Below, piece after piece: positions 1 through 11,032 of a stretch of 64,000 nt of DNA; position 1 is the first letter of the stretch; each line of letters starts with the position of its first letter. A program made the position numbers and the translations under genes. The notes beneath the pieces were generated by a model. That model had not been told where the DNA came from. It did not search any database and saw nothing but the letters and a program-made list of their open reading frames with translations. Origin of the DNA: Listeria weihenstephanensis (lineage in GTDB: Bacteria > Bacillota > Bacilli > Lactobacillales > Listeriaceae); NCBI RefSeq assembly GCF_003534205.1, contig NZ_CP011102.1, positions 668,036-732,035 on the forward strand. Reading direction: 5' to 3'.

Positions 1-204
1 GCGCATATTAAGCATATTTGTGATCTTGGTGGTGCTAAAAATATTGGTTTTGGTTCTGATTTTGATGGAATTCCGTATCATATAGAAGGTTTGGAAGATT
101 GTTCGAAATACCCAGACTTCATAACGGAGCTTAGAAAACACTTCACAGATCAGGAAGTCAAAGGCTTTTGCTACGATAATTTTATGAATCATATACCGAG
201 ATAA
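1..204 (+). CDS. Membrane dipeptidase (peptidase M19), C-terminal fragment
   Basis: An open frame runs from the first base to a TAA at 202-204 (67 residues), so only the C-terminal end of the gene is here. It contains GFGSDFDGI, typical of the zinc-dependent renal dipeptidase family M19, followed by [11 protein letters not shown], also usual in that family. The complete enzyme would cleave dipeptides. A rho-independent terminator follows at once, so the gene ends its transcription unit before rpoN. The assignment is by motif recognition; the active-site N-terminal half is outside the window. Confidence 0.75.
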   Translation, partial: AHIKHICDLGGAKNIGFGSDFDGIPYHIEGLEDCSKYPDFITELRKHFTDQEVKGFCYDNFMNHIPR

Positions 205-211
205 GACACAG

Positions 212-242
212 ACACTTCCCAGAAAAATTGGGAGGTGTTTTT
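212..242 (+). terminator. Rho-independent terminator after dipeptidase gene
   Basis: A 10-bp stem (ACACTTCCCA with TGGGAGGTGT, one G-T wobble) and a 7-nt loop are followed by a T-rich run. It separates the dipeptidase gene from rpoN. Confidence 0.85.
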
Positions 243-251
243 AATTAGGTC

Positions 252-280
252 TTATCGAGGTGGTTTTTGCGTGTTATAAT
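252..280 (+). promoter_or_regulatory. Probable sigma-A promoter of rpoN
   Basis: A perfect TATAAT lies at 275-280, with a weak TTATCG 17 bases upstream. The spacing and position, about 35 bases before the rpoN start, fit a housekeeping promoter; the -35 box is poor. Confidence 0.55.
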
Positions 281-315
281 AGAGGAGACGAGTACGAAAT
301 AGGAGGAGTTATCTC

Positions 316-1668
316 ATGAGACTAGAGTCTAATTTTGTCCAAAAGCAGCAGCAGGCACAATCGATGAAGCTAATGATGACACAACAGTTGTCGCAATCGA
401 TCGCGATGTTGCAGTTTAATATGGAAGATTTGACGGCTTTTCTGGAAGATAAGGCGCTTGAGAACCCTTTAATTGAGGTAGTTCCAGGCAGAGAAATGGC
501 TCCGGATTACACGAGCACGATTCGCAAAAAAAATAATCTCGCAGGGTCAGACGATACGGATTGGCTGGAGCAGATTGCTGATACAACGATGACGCTCGCA
601 GATACGCTGAAGGAACAGATGCAGTTTCTAGATATGACGAGCCAGCAGAAGTTAGCGTTGTTGTTTTTAATTGAAAGTTTGGATAAGAATGGTTATTTGC
701 AGACGGATGTGGATGTTGTAGCGTCAGCGTTACTTATTTCTGAGGGCGACGTTTTGGAGATGTTAGAGACGCTTCAAGGCTTTGAGCCAGCTGGGGTGGG
801 CGCGCGCGATGCGAAAGAGTGTATTTTGCTGCAGATTGAGCGGCATGAAGATGCACTGGACCATGCCTACGCGCTGATTCGTGATTATTTTGAGGACTTT
901 GCGAATAAGCGTTGGAAGAAAATTGCGGATGGCATGGGAATCGGGATGGTGGATATTCAAGCGATTTCTGATTTTATTGTGACGTTAAAGCCAAAACCGG
1001 GTGCGGAATTTGAGTCGGATCGGGTGCAGTATGTCGTGCCAGATTTGGTGGTGCAGCAGGTCGGTGATGAATTACAGGTCTCAGTGGCGAAACAATTTTT
1101 ACCGCGAATGAAATTCCAAGAGGGCTATTTTCAAATGATGCAGGCGACGCAGGAAAAAGATGTGGCGGCATTTTTGAAAGAGAAGGCTGGCGAATTTGAC
1201 TGGTTGAAAAAGGGCTTGGAGCAACGGGAAAGTACGATTGGCCGTGTTGGTGAGGCGATTGTGCGGCATCAGCGAGATTTCTTCTTGCATGAGGGTACGC
1301 ATTTGCAACCGTTGACGTTGAAGGAAATCGCGGAGGAAATCGAGGTACACGAATCTACGGTGAGCAGGGCTGTGAATGGCAAATACATGGAAACTGCACA
1401 AGGCGTGTATGAATTGAAGTTCTTCTTTTCATCGAGCCTTGCGAAAAAAGCAAGCGAGGAATCGGATGCTGGTGATGTTTCGAGCCAGAGTATCAAGAAG
1501 CTGATCCAGCAGCTTGTGAATGATGAGAATAAGTTGAAACCATTATCTGACCAAAAAATTGTCGAGATGCTGGATGATAAAGGTATTCAGGTGTCGCGAC
1601 GTGCGATTGCAAAATATCGTGGGGAGTTGCAAATTCTATCCTCCTCCAAACGCAAACGGTTCGCTTAG
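316..1668 (+). CDS. rpoN: RNA polymerase sigma-54 factor (SigL/RpoN)
   Basis: Sigma-54 directs RNA polymerase to -12/-24 promoters that need an enhancer-binding ATPase. The 450-residue protein begins with the glutamine-rich activator-interacting region (QSMKLMMTQQLSQSIAMLQ, about residues 16-34), continues through the core-binding region, has a helix-turn-helix near residues 335-360 (LTLKEIAEEIEVHESTVSRA), and ends with the RpoN box (SRRAIAKYRGEL, about 428-439) that contacts the -24 element. Length is close to B. subtilis SigL. A strong site AGGAGGAGT lies 6 bases before the ATG. It is monocistronic between a terminator and a long spacer. In listeriae this sigma factor mainly drives PTS operons through ManR/LevR-type activators (family knowledge). 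Confidence 0.97.
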   Translation: MRLESNFVQKQQQAQSMKLMMTQQLSQSIAMLQFNMEDLTAFLEDKALENPLIEVVPGREMAPDYTSTIRKKNNLAGSDDTDWLEQIADTTMTLADTLKEQMQFLDMTSQQKLALLFLIESLDKNGYLQTDVDVVASALLISEGDVLEMLETLQGFEPAGVGARDAKECILLQIERHEDALDHAYALIRDYFEDFANKRWKKIADGMGIGMVDIQAISDFIVTLKPKPGAEFESDRVQYVVPDLVVQQVGDELQVSVAKQFLPRMKFQEGYFQMMQATQEKDVAAFLKEKAGEFDWLKKGLEQRESTIGRVGEAIVRHQRDFFLHEGTHLQPLTLKEIAEEIEVHESTVSRAVNGKYMETAQGVYELKFFFSSSLAKKASEESDAGDVSSQSIKKLIQQLVNDENKLKPLSDQKIVEMLDDKGIQVSRRAIAKYRGELQILSSSKRKRFA

Positions 1669-1675
1669 AGGAACG

Positions 1676-1800
1676 AGAAATGATCATCTGCGTCGTTAAA
1701 GGCCGTGTTCTGATGCCTCTTGTACAGGTCTCGTACATTCCGCTTCGGTACGCGCCTTTGCCTAGCAGCCAATCAATTGTCGACCCTCCACGACGCAGCG
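1676..1800 (+). repeat. Degraded copy of the dispersed palindromic repeat (copy A)
   Basis: Two blocks match intact copies elsewhere in the window: CGTCGTTAAAGGCCGTG resembles CGTCGTTAAAGCCTG at about 49.95 kb, and TTTGCCTAGCAGCC followed by ATTGTCGACCCTCCA resembles the right end TTTGTCGACCCGCTGA. The left terminal inverted repeat is eroded. It lies directly behind rpoN, where no ordinary terminator is obvious. Confidence 0.5.
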
Positions 1801-2174
1801 CTACGGTCGGGATATAAAGAACACAAGACTTTAGATCTGTTTGAAATGCTCATGTTTTAACATAAGTGTTTCGTGGAAAGTATAGAGTGTTGTATATAAT
1901 ATAGTAGGAACAGAGTGTTAAGTGTCTGTGAATATTTCTTTAATTTATACCTTAAGACTTGAATTATGACCCAATCACTGGTAGAATAGCTGTTGTAGGG
2001 TAATGAAATAACAACTTGTTTTACAGCATGCGATTTTACGAAAAGAGATGGGTTAGTTTAGAAACGATGAAGATGACTAGTATCGGAAATACAGTTGGTA
2101 GTGTGTTTCACAGGGATAGCAGTCATAATAAGTTTACTAGCAAAGACTTCGTTCTCTTGTTTTTTTAGTTTTAT
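1801..2174 (+). promoter_or_regulatory. Leader and probable promoter region of the cggR-gapA operon
   Basis: This 374-base stretch carries no credible gene. A TATAAT at 1895-1900 is the best -10 candidate, but no good -35 lies 16-18 bases upstream. If it is used, the cggR transcript has a leader of about 330 bases ending in the CggR operator at 2175-2210. Other AT-rich stretches up to 2170 could serve as promoters nearer to the operator. I see no riboswitch that I recognise. Confidence 0.4.
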
Positions 2175-2210
2175 CGGGACATCTTATGACTAAGCGGGTC
2201 AAGAAGAGTC
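2175..2210 (+). promoter_or_regulatory. CggR operator (tandem half-sites)
   Basis: The stretch reads CGGGAC-N6-TGAC-N4-CGGGTC-N6-AGTC. This matches the tandem arrangement known for B. subtilis CggR (CGGGAC-N6-TGTC, N4, repeated). It sits 24 bases before the cggR ATG, where bound tetrameric CggR would block transcription until fructose-1,6-bisphosphate releases it (established for B. subtilis). The site overlaps a possible upstream ATG at 2186, which argues against that start. Confidence 0.88.
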
Positions 2211-2233
2211 CAAGAAGGTTAGGAGACTTTGAA

Positions 2234-3280
2234 ATGTCAGATATCATTAACATTCAAAAGAAATTGTTACCCGACATGCTTCTTGTCATGCAGAAGCGCT
2301 ATCAAATCTTGCGTTCGATTTATTTTGCGGAACCGGTTGGTAGACGGACACTTGCCCAAATGCTGGGTATGAGTGAGCGGGTACTACGCGGTGAAGTAGA
2401 ATTTTTAAAAGCACAGGGATTGATTGGCATTGCTCCTGCTGGGATGACAGTGACGAAGGATGGTCTGATTGTGTTTCGCGAACTAGAATCAGTTATGAAT
2501 CAATTAACTGGGATACATACAATGGAAGATCGACTGCGCGAGAAATTAAGGATCAAAGCTTGTTTTGTTGTTCAAGGTGACAGCGATGTAACGCCGTGGG
2601 TTCTGGAAGAAATGGGACGTGTGGCGCTCGAGCAACTCGATATATCGTTAACGGAGAATAAGAATATTATCGCTGTAATGGGCGGTTCTACGATGGCAAC
2701 GCTAGCCGAAATGATGACACCAGATTTTGCAAATGGGCGCGAATTACTTTTTGTCCCAGGACGTGGTGGGCTTGGTGAGGAACTAAATAACCAGGCGAAC
2801 ACAATTTGCGATAGGATGGCAACGAAAACGAATAGTAAGCACCGCATGTTTTACGTGCCGGAACAACTTGGCGAGGAAGCGTATCAATCATTGTTAAAAG
2901 AGCCCGCAATTCAAGAAGGACTGCGACTCGTACAATCTGCAAATGCTATTTTACATGGTATTGGAGATGCGAAAACAATGGCTGCGCGGAGACACACGAA
3001 TGCCGAAGCAATGCAGAAAATTACCGATAGGAAAGCGGTTGGTGAAGCATTTGGCTACTACTTCAATGAAGAAGGAGAAGTCGTGTACAAGGTTCCAACA
3101 TTTGGTTTACAATTTGAAGACCTACCTCAGATACCGAACATTATCGCACTCGCAGGAGGCACTTCAAAGGCCAAAGCAATCAAGTCGTATATGAAAACCG
3201 CTCCGTCAAATACGATTTTAGTAACAGACGAAGGAGCCGCAAACATGCTTTTAAAAGGGGAAAACACCCTTTTGAAATAA
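2234..3280 (+). CDS. cggR: Central glycolytic genes regulator (SorC/DeoR-type repressor)
   Basis: CggR represses the gapA operon and is inactivated by fructose-1,6-bisphosphate. The 348-residue protein has an N-terminal helix-turn-helix (GRRTLAQMLGMSERVLRGEVEFL, starting about residue 37, of which the core is LAQMLGMSERVLR) and a C-terminal SorC-family sugar-binding domain with GGSTMATLAEM and FVPGRGG. I choose ATG 2234 (MSDIINIQ) because AGGAGA lies 7 bases upstream and because the longer frame from 2186 would put coding sequence over the operator at 2175-2210. Length fits B. subtilis CggR (about 340 residues). It is the first gene of the glycolytic operon, with gapA 34 bases downstream. Confidence 0.95.
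   Translation: MSDIINIQKKLLPDMLLVMQKRYQILRSIYFAEPVGRRTLAQMLGMSERVLRGEVEFLKAQGLIGIAPAGMTVTKDGLIVFRELESVMNQLTGIHTMEDRLREKLRIKACFVVQGDSDVTPWVLEEMGRVALEQLDISLTENKNIIAVMGGSTMATLAEMMTPDFANGRELLFVPGRGGLGEELNNQANTICDRMATKTNSKHRMFYVPEQLGEEAYQSLLKEPAIQEGLRLVQSANAILHGIGDAKTMAARRHTNAEAMQKITDRKAVGEAFGYYFNEEGEVVYKVPTFGLQFEDLPQIPNIIALAGGTSKAKAIKSYMKTAPSNTILVTDEGAANMLLKGENTLLK
3253..3273 (+). promoter_or_regulatory. Stem-loop at the 3' end of cggR (possible mRNA processing/stability element)
   Basis: AAAAGGG and CCCTTTT form a 7-bp stem around a 7-nt loop inside the last codons of cggR, followed by an A-rich spacer before gapA. In B. subtilis the cggR-gapA message is cleaved near the end of cggR and a stem-loop protects the stable gapA part; this element is in the equivalent place. 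There is no T-run, so it is not a classic terminator. Confidence 0.55.
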
Positions 3281-3314
3281 AAAATTTCATTATTTTCAAG
3301 GAGGAAATTGACTT

Positions 3315-4325
3315 ATGACAGTTAAAGTTGGTATTAATGGTTTTGGACGTATCGGACGTCTAGCATTCCGTCGTATTCAAAATGTGGAAGGTATTGAAGT
3401 TGTTGCAATCAATGACTTAACAGACGCTAAAATGTTAGCTCACCTGTTGAAATATGATACTACTCAAGGTCGTTTCGATGGCGATGTTGAAGTACATGAT
3501 GGTTATTTCAACGTGAACGGCAAAGAAGTTAAAGTTTTAGCTAACCGTAACCCTGAGGAATTACCATGGGGCGAACTAGGTGTAGATATCGTTCTTGAGT
3601 GTACTGGTTTCTTCACTGCGAAAGAAAAAGCAGAACTACACATCAAAGCTGGTGCTAAAAAAGTTGTTATCTCAGCTCCTGCATCTGGCGACATGAAAAC
3701 AATCGTTTATAACGTAAACCACGATACTTTAGACGGAACTGAAACAGTTATCTCTGGTGCTTCATGTACTACTAACTGTCTTGCTCCAATGGCTAAAGTA
3801 TTAGAAGACAAATTTGGTATTGAACAAGGTCTTATGACTACAATTCACGCTTACACAGGCGACCAAATGACGCTTGATGGTCCTCACCCAGGTGGAGACT
3901 TCCGTCGTGCGCGCGCTGCAGCAGAAAACATCACTCCTAACACGACTGGTGCTGCTAAAGCAATCGGTCTTGTATTACCATCACTTGTTGGTAAATTAGA
4001 CGGTGCTGCTCAACGTGTTCCAGTTGCAACTGGTTCATTGACTGAATTAGTAACTGTTCTTAAGAAAGACGTTACTGTTGAAGAAGTGAACGCTGCAATG
4101 GAAGCTGCAAGTGATGCAGACACATTCGGTTACACTAATGATCCAATCGTTTCTTCTGATATCCAAGGAATCACTTACGGTTCTTTATTCGATGAAACTC
4201 AAACTAAAGTCCTTTCAGTTGGCGGCAAACAATTAGTGAAAACTGTTGCTTGGTATGACAACGAAATGTCTTACACTGCACAATTAGTTCGTACACTTGA
4301 ATATTTCGCTAAAATTGCTAAATAA
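3315..4325 (+). CDS. gapA: Glyceraldehyde-3-phosphate dehydrogenase, type I
   Basis: It oxidises glyceraldehyde-3-phosphate to 1,3-bisphosphoglycerate with NAD+. The 336-residue protein starts with the Rossmann motif INGFGRIGR and has the active-site cysteine in [12 protein letters not shown] (about Cys152) and the general-base histidine in [22 protein letters not shown] and the TGSLTEL block are as in the glycolytic (NAD-type) GapA of B. subtilis. AAGGAGGAAA precedes the ATG. It follows cggR by 34 bases and is followed by a terminator-like hairpin, which probably sets a higher dose of gapA than of the downstream genes. Codon choice is strongly biased, as in highly expressed genes. Confidence 0.98.
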   Translation: MTVKVGINGFGRIGRLAFRRIQNVEGIEVVAINDLTDAKMLAHLLKYDTTQGRFDGDVEVHDGYFNVNGKEVKVLANRNPEELPWGELGVDIVLECTGFFTAKEKAELHIKAGAKKVVISAPASGDMKTIVYNVNHDTLDGTETVISGASCTTNCLAPMAKVLEDKFGIEQGLMTTIHAYTGDQMTLDGPHPGGDFRRARAAAENITPNTTGAAKAIGLVLPSLVGKLDGAAQRVPVATGSLTELVTVLKKDVTVEEVNAAMEAASDADTFGYTNDPIVSSDIQGITYGSLFDETQTKVLSVGGKQLVKTVAWYDNEMSYTAQLVRTLEYFAKIAK

Positions 4326-4354
4326 GATTGCTAAGAACTAAATAATAAACAAAT

Positions 4355-4387
4355 AAGCGGGAACAGGTCTTTTGTTTCCGCTTTTTA
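4355..4387 (+). terminator. Terminator-like hairpin between gapA and pgk
   Basis: AAGCGGGAACA pairs with TGTTTCCGCTT (one wobble), followed by TTTTT. It lies inside the operon, so partial termination after gapA is likely. Confidence 0.75.
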
Positions 4388-4413
4388 TTTGAAAAGTATG
4401 GAGGAAAAGAATT

Positions 4414-5604
4414 ATGGCTAAAAAAGTTGTGACCGATTTAGACTTAAACGACAAAAAAGTTCTAGTACGTGTTGATTTTAACGTTCCAATGAAAGACGGT
4501 AAAATTACCAATGATAATCGTATCGTAGCGGCACTTCCAACGATTCAATATATCCTTGAGCAAAACGGTAAAGCAATTCTTTTCTCTCACTTAGGTAAAG
4601 TGAAGACAGAAGAAGACAAAGCGGACAAATCACTTCGCCCTGTTGCTGAACGTTTGAGCGAATTATTAGGTAAAGAAGTGAAATTCGTACCTGTAACTCG
4701 TGGCCCAGAGCTTGAAGGTGCAATTAACGAAATGAAAGACGGCGACGTTATTCTTTTCGAAAATACGCGTTTTGAAGATGTTGACGGTAAAAAAGAAAGC
4801 AAAAATGATCCAGAGCTAGGCAAGTATTGGGCTTCTCTAGGTGATGTTTTTGTAAATGACGCATTTGGTACAGCTCACCGTGCACATGCTTCTAACGTTG
4901 GAATCGCTTCTAACCTAGATTCAGCGGCAGGCTTCCTAATGGAAAAAGAAATCAAATTCATCGGTGGCGTTGTGGATAACCCATCACGTCCGCTTGTTGC
5001 AATCCTTGGTGGCGCGAAAGTTTCCGACAAAATCGGCGTTATCGAGAACTTAATCGAAAAAGCAGACAAATTACTTATCGGTGGCGGAATGGCATACACA
5101 TTCTTCAAAGCACAAGGTAAAGAAGTCGGCATTTCTCTTTTAGAAAAAGACAAAATCGATCTTGCGAAGAGCTTACTTGAAAAAGCAGGCGACAAATTAG
5201 TACTTCCAATCGACAATGTTGTTTCTCATGAATTCAGCAACGACGCACCATTCCACACGGTTGACTCGAACCACATCCCGGCTGACGAAGAAGGTTTGGA
5301 TATCGGTCCTGCGACAGTGGAACTTTTCACAAAAGAATTGCAAGGCGCGAAAACGGTTGTTTGGAACGGTCCTATGGGCGTATTCGAAATGAGCAACTTT
5401 GCTAAAGGAACAATCGGCGTTTGTGAAGCAATCGCGAATCTTGAAGGCGCAACTACAATCATCGGCGGTGGCGATAGTGCAGCTGCAGCGATGGACCTAG
5501 GTTACGCTGACAAATTCACACACATTTCAACTGGTGGCGGAGCTTCTCTAGAATACCTAGAAGGCAAAAAACTACCAGGCGTCGAATCTATTAGCGATAA
5601 ATAA
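4414..5604 (+). CDS. pgk: Phosphoglycerate kinase
   Basis: It transfers the acyl phosphate of 1,3-bisphosphoglycerate to ADP. The 396-residue length is standard. Signature blocks: [16 protein letters not shown] (about 14-29), the substrate-binding [21 protein letters not shown], and nucleotide-binding [19 protein letters not shown] and [20 protein letters not shown] lies 6 bases before the ATG. Third gene of the glycolytic operon. A palindromic repeat element separates it from tpiA. Confidence 0.98.
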   Translation: MAKKVVTDLDLNDKKVLVRVDFNVPMKDGKITNDNRIVAALPTIQYILEQNGKAILFSHLGKVKTEEDKADKSLRPVAERLSELLGKEVKFVPVTRGPELEGAINEMKDGDVILFENTRFEDVDGKKESKNDPELGKYWASLGDVFVNDAFGTAHRAHASNVGIASNLDSAAGFLMEKEIKFIGGVVDNPSRPLVAILGGAKVSDKIGVIENLIEKADKLLIGGGMAYTFFKAQGKEVGISLLEKDKIDLAKSLLEKAGDKLVLPIDNVVSHEFSNDAPFHTVDSNHIPADEEGLDIGPATVELFTKELQGAKTVVWNGPMGVFEMSNFAKGTIGVCEAIANLEGATTIIGGGDSAAAAMDLGYADKFTHISTGGGASLEYLEGKKLPGVESISDK

Positions 5605-5631
5605 GAATTGAAACTGTTAACCTCTCGTATT

Positions 5632-5656
5632 TCGCAGGTCACGATAGAACCTGCGA
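5632..5656 (+). other. Hairpin downstream of pgk
   Basis: TCGCAGGT and ACCTGCGA form a perfect 8-bp stem with a 9-nt loop, 28 bases after the pgk stop. There is no T-run behind it, so it is more likely an mRNA 3'-protecting structure or part of the adjoining repeat than an intrinsic terminator. Confidence 0.5.
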
Positions 5657-5659
5657 GCC

Positions 5660-5852
5660 TCAGCGTGTCGACAAATGCTTAGATTTTAGGCAAAGCTGAG
5701 TACCGAAGCGGAGCATACTTGGGTATGGTGACTGAAAACAGGGAGAGAGTAGTATCCTCGACCATGTGAGAAGTTATGCGTAACTCTTTTGTGTAGAAGA
5801 GCATCGGAACGGAAGGTTTAACGACAAAGATGAGCGTTTGTCGGCGCGCTGA
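5660..5852 (-). repeat. Dispersed palindromic repeat, long form (copy B)
   Basis: A 193-bp element bounded by TCAGCGTGTCGACAAATGC on the left and the imperfect inverse GCGTTTGTCGGCGCGCTGA on the right. Read on the minus strand it follows the copy at 50090-50348 block by block, including the internal segment with GCATAACTTCTCACATGG. It lies inside the glycolytic operon between pgk and tpiA, and so must be transcribed with it. No protein is encoded. Confidence 0.8.
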
Positions 5853-6629
<777 letters not shown>

Positions 6630-8162
6630 ATGGCAAAATCACCTGTAGCTATCATCATTCTTGATGGTTTCGGTTTACGTAACGAAACAGTTGGGAATGC
6701 TGTTGCCTTAGCTAATAAACCTAACTTTGACCGCTACTGGGAAACGTATCCACACGGACAACTGAAAGCAGCCGGCCTTGATGTCGGTCTTCCAGAAGGC
6801 CAAATGGGTAACTCAGAAGTCGGACATACAAATATCGGTGCTGGACGTATTGTTTACCAAAGTTTGACGCGTATTGACAAAGCCATTGAAGAAGGCGAAT
6901 TCGCAAAAAATGAAGCGTTAAACAATGCTTTCACGCACACAAAAACGAATAATTCCGATCTTCACTTGTTCGGCTTGCTATCAGATGGCGGCGTGCACAG
7001 TCACATCAACCATTTAGTAGCTTTGCTTGAAACGGCGAAGAAAGAAGGCGTGAAAAACGTCTATATCCATGCTTTCCTTGATGGACGCGACGTGGCACCA
7101 CAATCCGCAGTAGGATATTTAGAAACATTGCAAAAAGCCATTGCTGATCTTAACTATGGCGAAATTGCAACGGTTTCTGGACGCTTCTACGCGATGGATC
7201 GTGATAAGCGCTGGGAACGTGTCGAAAAAGCCTATAACACGATTGTTAAAGGTGAAGGCGCGCAATTTGAAGATCCAGTGAAATTGGTTGAAGCTTCTTA
7301 CGCGGACGGCAAAAATGACGAATTCGTTGTTCCTGCTGTTGTAGCGAAAGATGGCAAACCAGTCGCAACTGTGAAAGATAATGACGCTGTTATTTTCTTC
7401 AACTTCCGTCCTGACCGCGCGATCCAACTTTCGAATGCGTTCACGGATACAGAATGGGAACATTTTGAGCGTGGCGACAAACATCCGAAAAACATCAAAT
7501 TTGTAACGATGACACTTTATAATCCGAGTATTGTAGCGGAAGTTGCTTTTGCTCCGATGCCAATGACGAATGTGATCGGGGAAGTTTTATCTAATGAAGG
7601 CTTGTCGCAATTGCGTATTGCTGAAACTGAGAAATATCCTCACGTAACTTTCTTCATGAACGGTGGGCGTAACGAAGAATTCCCTGGTGAGAGCCGGATT
7701 CTGATTGATTCGCCGAAAGTGGAAACGTACGATTTGAAACCTGAAATGAGCGCTTATGAAGTAACGGACGCACTGGTAGCAGATATCGAGAATGATAAAC
7801 ATGATGCGATTATCTTAAACTTTGCGAATCCAGATATGGTAGGTCACTCAGGCATGGTTGAACCAACGATTAAAGCGATTGAAGCAGTGGATGAGAACCT
7901 TGGACGCGTTGTCGATGCTATTTTGGAAAAAGGCGGTTCTGCGATTATTTTCGCCGATCACGGTAATTCTGAAACGATGACAACACCAGAAGGCAAACCA
8001 CATACAGCGCATACGACAGTTCCGGTTCCTGTAATCGTGACAAAAGCTGGTGCAACCCTGCGTGAAGGCGGTCGCTTAGCCGATGTAGCCCCAACGATGC
8101 TTGATCTTTTAGGCGTGAAAAAACCTGCCGAAATGACAGGTGGAAGTTTAATTCAAAAATAA
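6630..8162 (+). CDS. gpmI: 2,3-bisphosphoglycerate-independent phosphoglycerate mutase
   Basis: It converts 3-phosphoglycerate to 2-phosphoglycerate using two Mn ions. The 510-residue protein has the metal site IILDGFG near the N-terminus, the phosphorylated serine in [15 protein letters not shown] (about Ser62), HAFLDGRD, and the C-terminal metal ligands in DMVGHSG and FADHGNSE. It begins at the base after the tpiA stop codon, with no intergenic space; the ribosome site (TTGGAGGCAG) lies in the end of tpiA. Alkaline-phosphatase superfamily. Confidence 0.98.
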   Translation: MAKSPVAIIILDGFGLRNETVGNAVALANKPNFDRYWETYPHGQLKAAGLDVGLPEGQMGNSEVGHTNIGAGRIVYQSLTRIDKAIEEGEFAKNEALNNAFTHTKTNNSDLHLFGLLSDGGVHSHINHLVALLETAKKEGVKNVYIHAFLDGRDVAPQSAVGYLETLQKAIADLNYGEIATVSGRFYAMDRDKRWERVEKAYNTIVKGEGAQFEDPVKLVEASYADGKNDEFVVPAVVAKDGKPVATVKDNDAVIFFNFRPDRAIQLSNAFTDTEWEHFERGDKHPKNIKFVTMTLYNPSIVAEVAFAPMPMTNVIGEVLSNEGLSQLRIAETEKYPHVTFFMNGGRNEEFPGESRILIDSPKVETYDLKPEMSAYEVTDALVADIENDKHDAIILNFANPDMVGHSGMVEPTIKAIEAVDENLGRVVDAILEKGGSAIIFADHGNSETMTTPEGKPHTAHTTVPVPVIVTKAGATLREGGRLADVAPTMLDLLGVKKPAEMTGGSLIQK

Positions 8163-8267
8163 ATAGGTCTGCTTTGCGTTTTCCGCGAAACAAGGCTAAA
8201 ATAAGAAGGTAAGCAACCGGTAATTCGGTCACTTCCTTACAAAATTCAATTTTAGAGGAGAGTATAA

Positions 8268-9563
<1,296 letters not shown>

Positions 9564-9570
9564 TCGCTAT

Positions 9571-9615
9571 AATACAGGAAACCCCCAGAAAAAAATTCTG
9601 GGGGTTTCCTGTATT
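9571..9615 (+). terminator. Strong terminator of the glycolytic operon, likely bidirectional
   Basis: A perfect 20-bp stem (AATACAGGAAACCCCCAGAA with its exact complement) around AAAAA. Because of its symmetry it could also stop transcripts from the minus-strand gene at 9676-9864. Confidence 0.9.
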
Positions 9616-9675
9616 TACTAATAGGTGTTTATAAGCGGATGTCAGGTTGGAAAATTTGATGAATTAACTATGATG

Positions 9676-9864
9676 TTACTTATGATTTTTTATATGAGCA
9701 GACCTGTTAACATTTATAAATAGAGTTTTTACTAGTAAAAAGACCATTGCTAATAAAAATAAAATATATATCCAACTACCTGTACTAAAAATTCCATAAA
9801 TAAAAATTAATGAAGCTACACTATAAACGGATATTTGGACAATTTTCCATGTTTTTGGTGCCAT
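9676..9864 (-). CDS. Small two-helix membrane protein divergent to a secreted protein
   Basis: 62 residues with two hydrophobic segments (about 9-26 and 30-49) and a basic tail ending RSAHIKNHK. A good ribosome site, TAGGAG, lies 7 bases before the ATG, supporting translation. I do not recognise the family. It stands divergent from the secreted protein gene at 9967 and about 100 bases away. The same arrangement occurs at 39645/39905 and, with a shorter peptide, at 37984/38167, which suggests an immunity or accessory peptide (inference only). Confidence 0.65.
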   Translation of the reverse strand: MAPKTWKIVQISVYSVASLIFIYGIFSTGSWIYILFLLAMVFLLVKTLFINVNRSAHIKNHK

Positions 9865-9966
9865 TTAAATCAACTCCTACATCATTTTGGTAACGCTTGC
9901 ATTTTTTGTGTGTTTATTGTAACATAATGATAGATAGAATACAAAATAGAAATGGGGAGATCGGAA

Positions 9967-10632
9967 ATGAGTTTCCAAAAAATTATATCAGCGATTTCGA
10001 TAGGGGTAATTGGAACAACACTATTTTACCCTATGATGGCAGATGCAGCAGGAGTAGAATCAATTGATGGAACTGAAGGTAAAGAAATTTATTCAGATGT
10101 TGAGATTGTAGCTGAAATAAGTGAAGGATCCAATGTAGATAAAAAGAATGAATTTAGCGAGGAAGCTTATGAAATAATGGAGAACTCGCCTCTTGGCGTT
10201 GAAGTGAAATTACCTGTGACGGAAATAAAGACAGATCGTCCGTTATTAAAAAGCGCAAGTGGTTGGACAACAAGTACAAATACCTCATCAAAGAAATTAA
10301 AGAGTATGGTATTTCTAAACTATCATCCAGACTTTCCTGAGAAAAAGCATTATGATGGATATTTTTTCTCAGCTACAAAAAAAAGGTCAGGTAGTGCTAG
10401 TTTAACATTAGGATTTGGTCCACTTTCTTTTACTGTGGCTGCTGCTTCAGCTGGCAGTGGAGGTTTTCTTAAAGCTGATCTTAAAAGATACAGTAGACCT
10501 GCTGTAAAGGGAGATGTGTACCAAAATAACTACACCATTAAATATTATAGTGGTAGCGGAATTCTATATCGTACGGAATATAAAACATATAAGAGTACGA
10601 GAAATTCTGAAATTTATATTAAATACCCTTGA
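9967..10632 (+). CDS. Secreted protein of unknown function, 221 residues
   Basis: The ATG at 9967 follows GGGGAG at a good distance; an upstream in-frame ATG at 9952 has no such site. Residues 1-27 form a signal peptide (MSFQKIISAISIGV then MMADAAG). An acidic region follows (about 30-85), then a C-terminal domain rich in Tyr, Lys and Ser that includes a Gly/Ala-rich stretch (FTVAAASAGSGGF). No cysteines after the signal and no LPXTG. Base composition is poorer in GC than in the flanking core genes. The architecture (signal, acidic pro-region, compact basic domain) would suit a bacteriocin-like or surface protein, but no catalytic motif is visible. A membrane-anchored protein follows 16 bases downstream, likely in the same operon. 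Confidence 0.75.
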   Translation: MSFQKIISAISIGVIGTTLFYPMMADAAGVESIDGTEGKEIYSDVEIVAEISEGSNVDKKNEFSEEAYEIMENSPLGVEVKLPVTEIKTDRPLLKSASGWTTSTNTSSKKLKSMVFLNYHPDFPEKKHYDGYFFSATKKRSGSASLTLGFGPLSFTVAAASAGSGGFLKADLKRYSRPAVKGDVYQNNYTIKYYSGSGILYRTEYKTYKSTRNSEIYIKYP

Positions 10633-10648
10633 ACAGGAGGCGTGACAC

Positions 10649-11032
10649 TTGAAAAAAAAAATAATAATTATAGTATCAGTGCTACTCCTCAGTCTAGTTA
10701 TATTTTTAGTTATAAATAGAAATAATTTTTCACCAAATAATTCTGAATTTAGACTGTACGACCAATTTTACCTAACTATAGGTGGAAAAGATTTGGAAAC
10801 TCTAAAAAAACCAACAAAGCAAGATATTAACGAACAAATTGGAAACATTCAAGGGATTTGGAGATATGCGCCAATGATGTCAGATTTTCAAAGCCCAACA
10901 ATACCGGATAAATCTGTAGTCTACTCAGCTAAAGGGTTTCCCATAATCAAGGATAAAGATCAAACATACTATGCACGGTTAATTGTAGTGACTCCTGATA
11001 ATAAATTTTTCTGGTTTTACTGCATTCCTTAG
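10649..11032 (+). CDS. Membrane-anchored hypothetical protein, possibly frameshifted at its end
   Basis: 127 residues starting at a TTG (10649) with AGGAGG 8 bases before it. One N-terminal membrane anchor (residues 3-22, IIIIVSVLLLSLVIFLVI), then an extracytoplasmic domain of about 100 residues with no recognised motif. It is 16 bases behind the secreted protein gene, so a partner or protective role is possible. The +1 frame stays open past its TAG to a TAA at 11091-11093 and encodes an end of the form VKSSAERYGRPE, close to LKADLKRYSRPA in the upstream protein. A slip in the T-rich stretch near 11003-11017 may therefore have shortened the natural C-terminus. Confidence 0.65.
   Translation: MKKKIIIIVSVLLLSLVIFLVINRNNFSPNNSEFRLYDQFYLTIGGKDLETLKKPTKQDINEQIGNIQGIWRYAPMMSDFQSPTIPDKSVVYSAKGFPIIKDKDQTYYARLIVVTPDNKFFWFYCIP

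Noticed and set aside
2186..2233. Longer CggR N-terminus
   Set aside because: It lies over the CggR operator and has no ribosome site; the ATG at 2234 is better placed.
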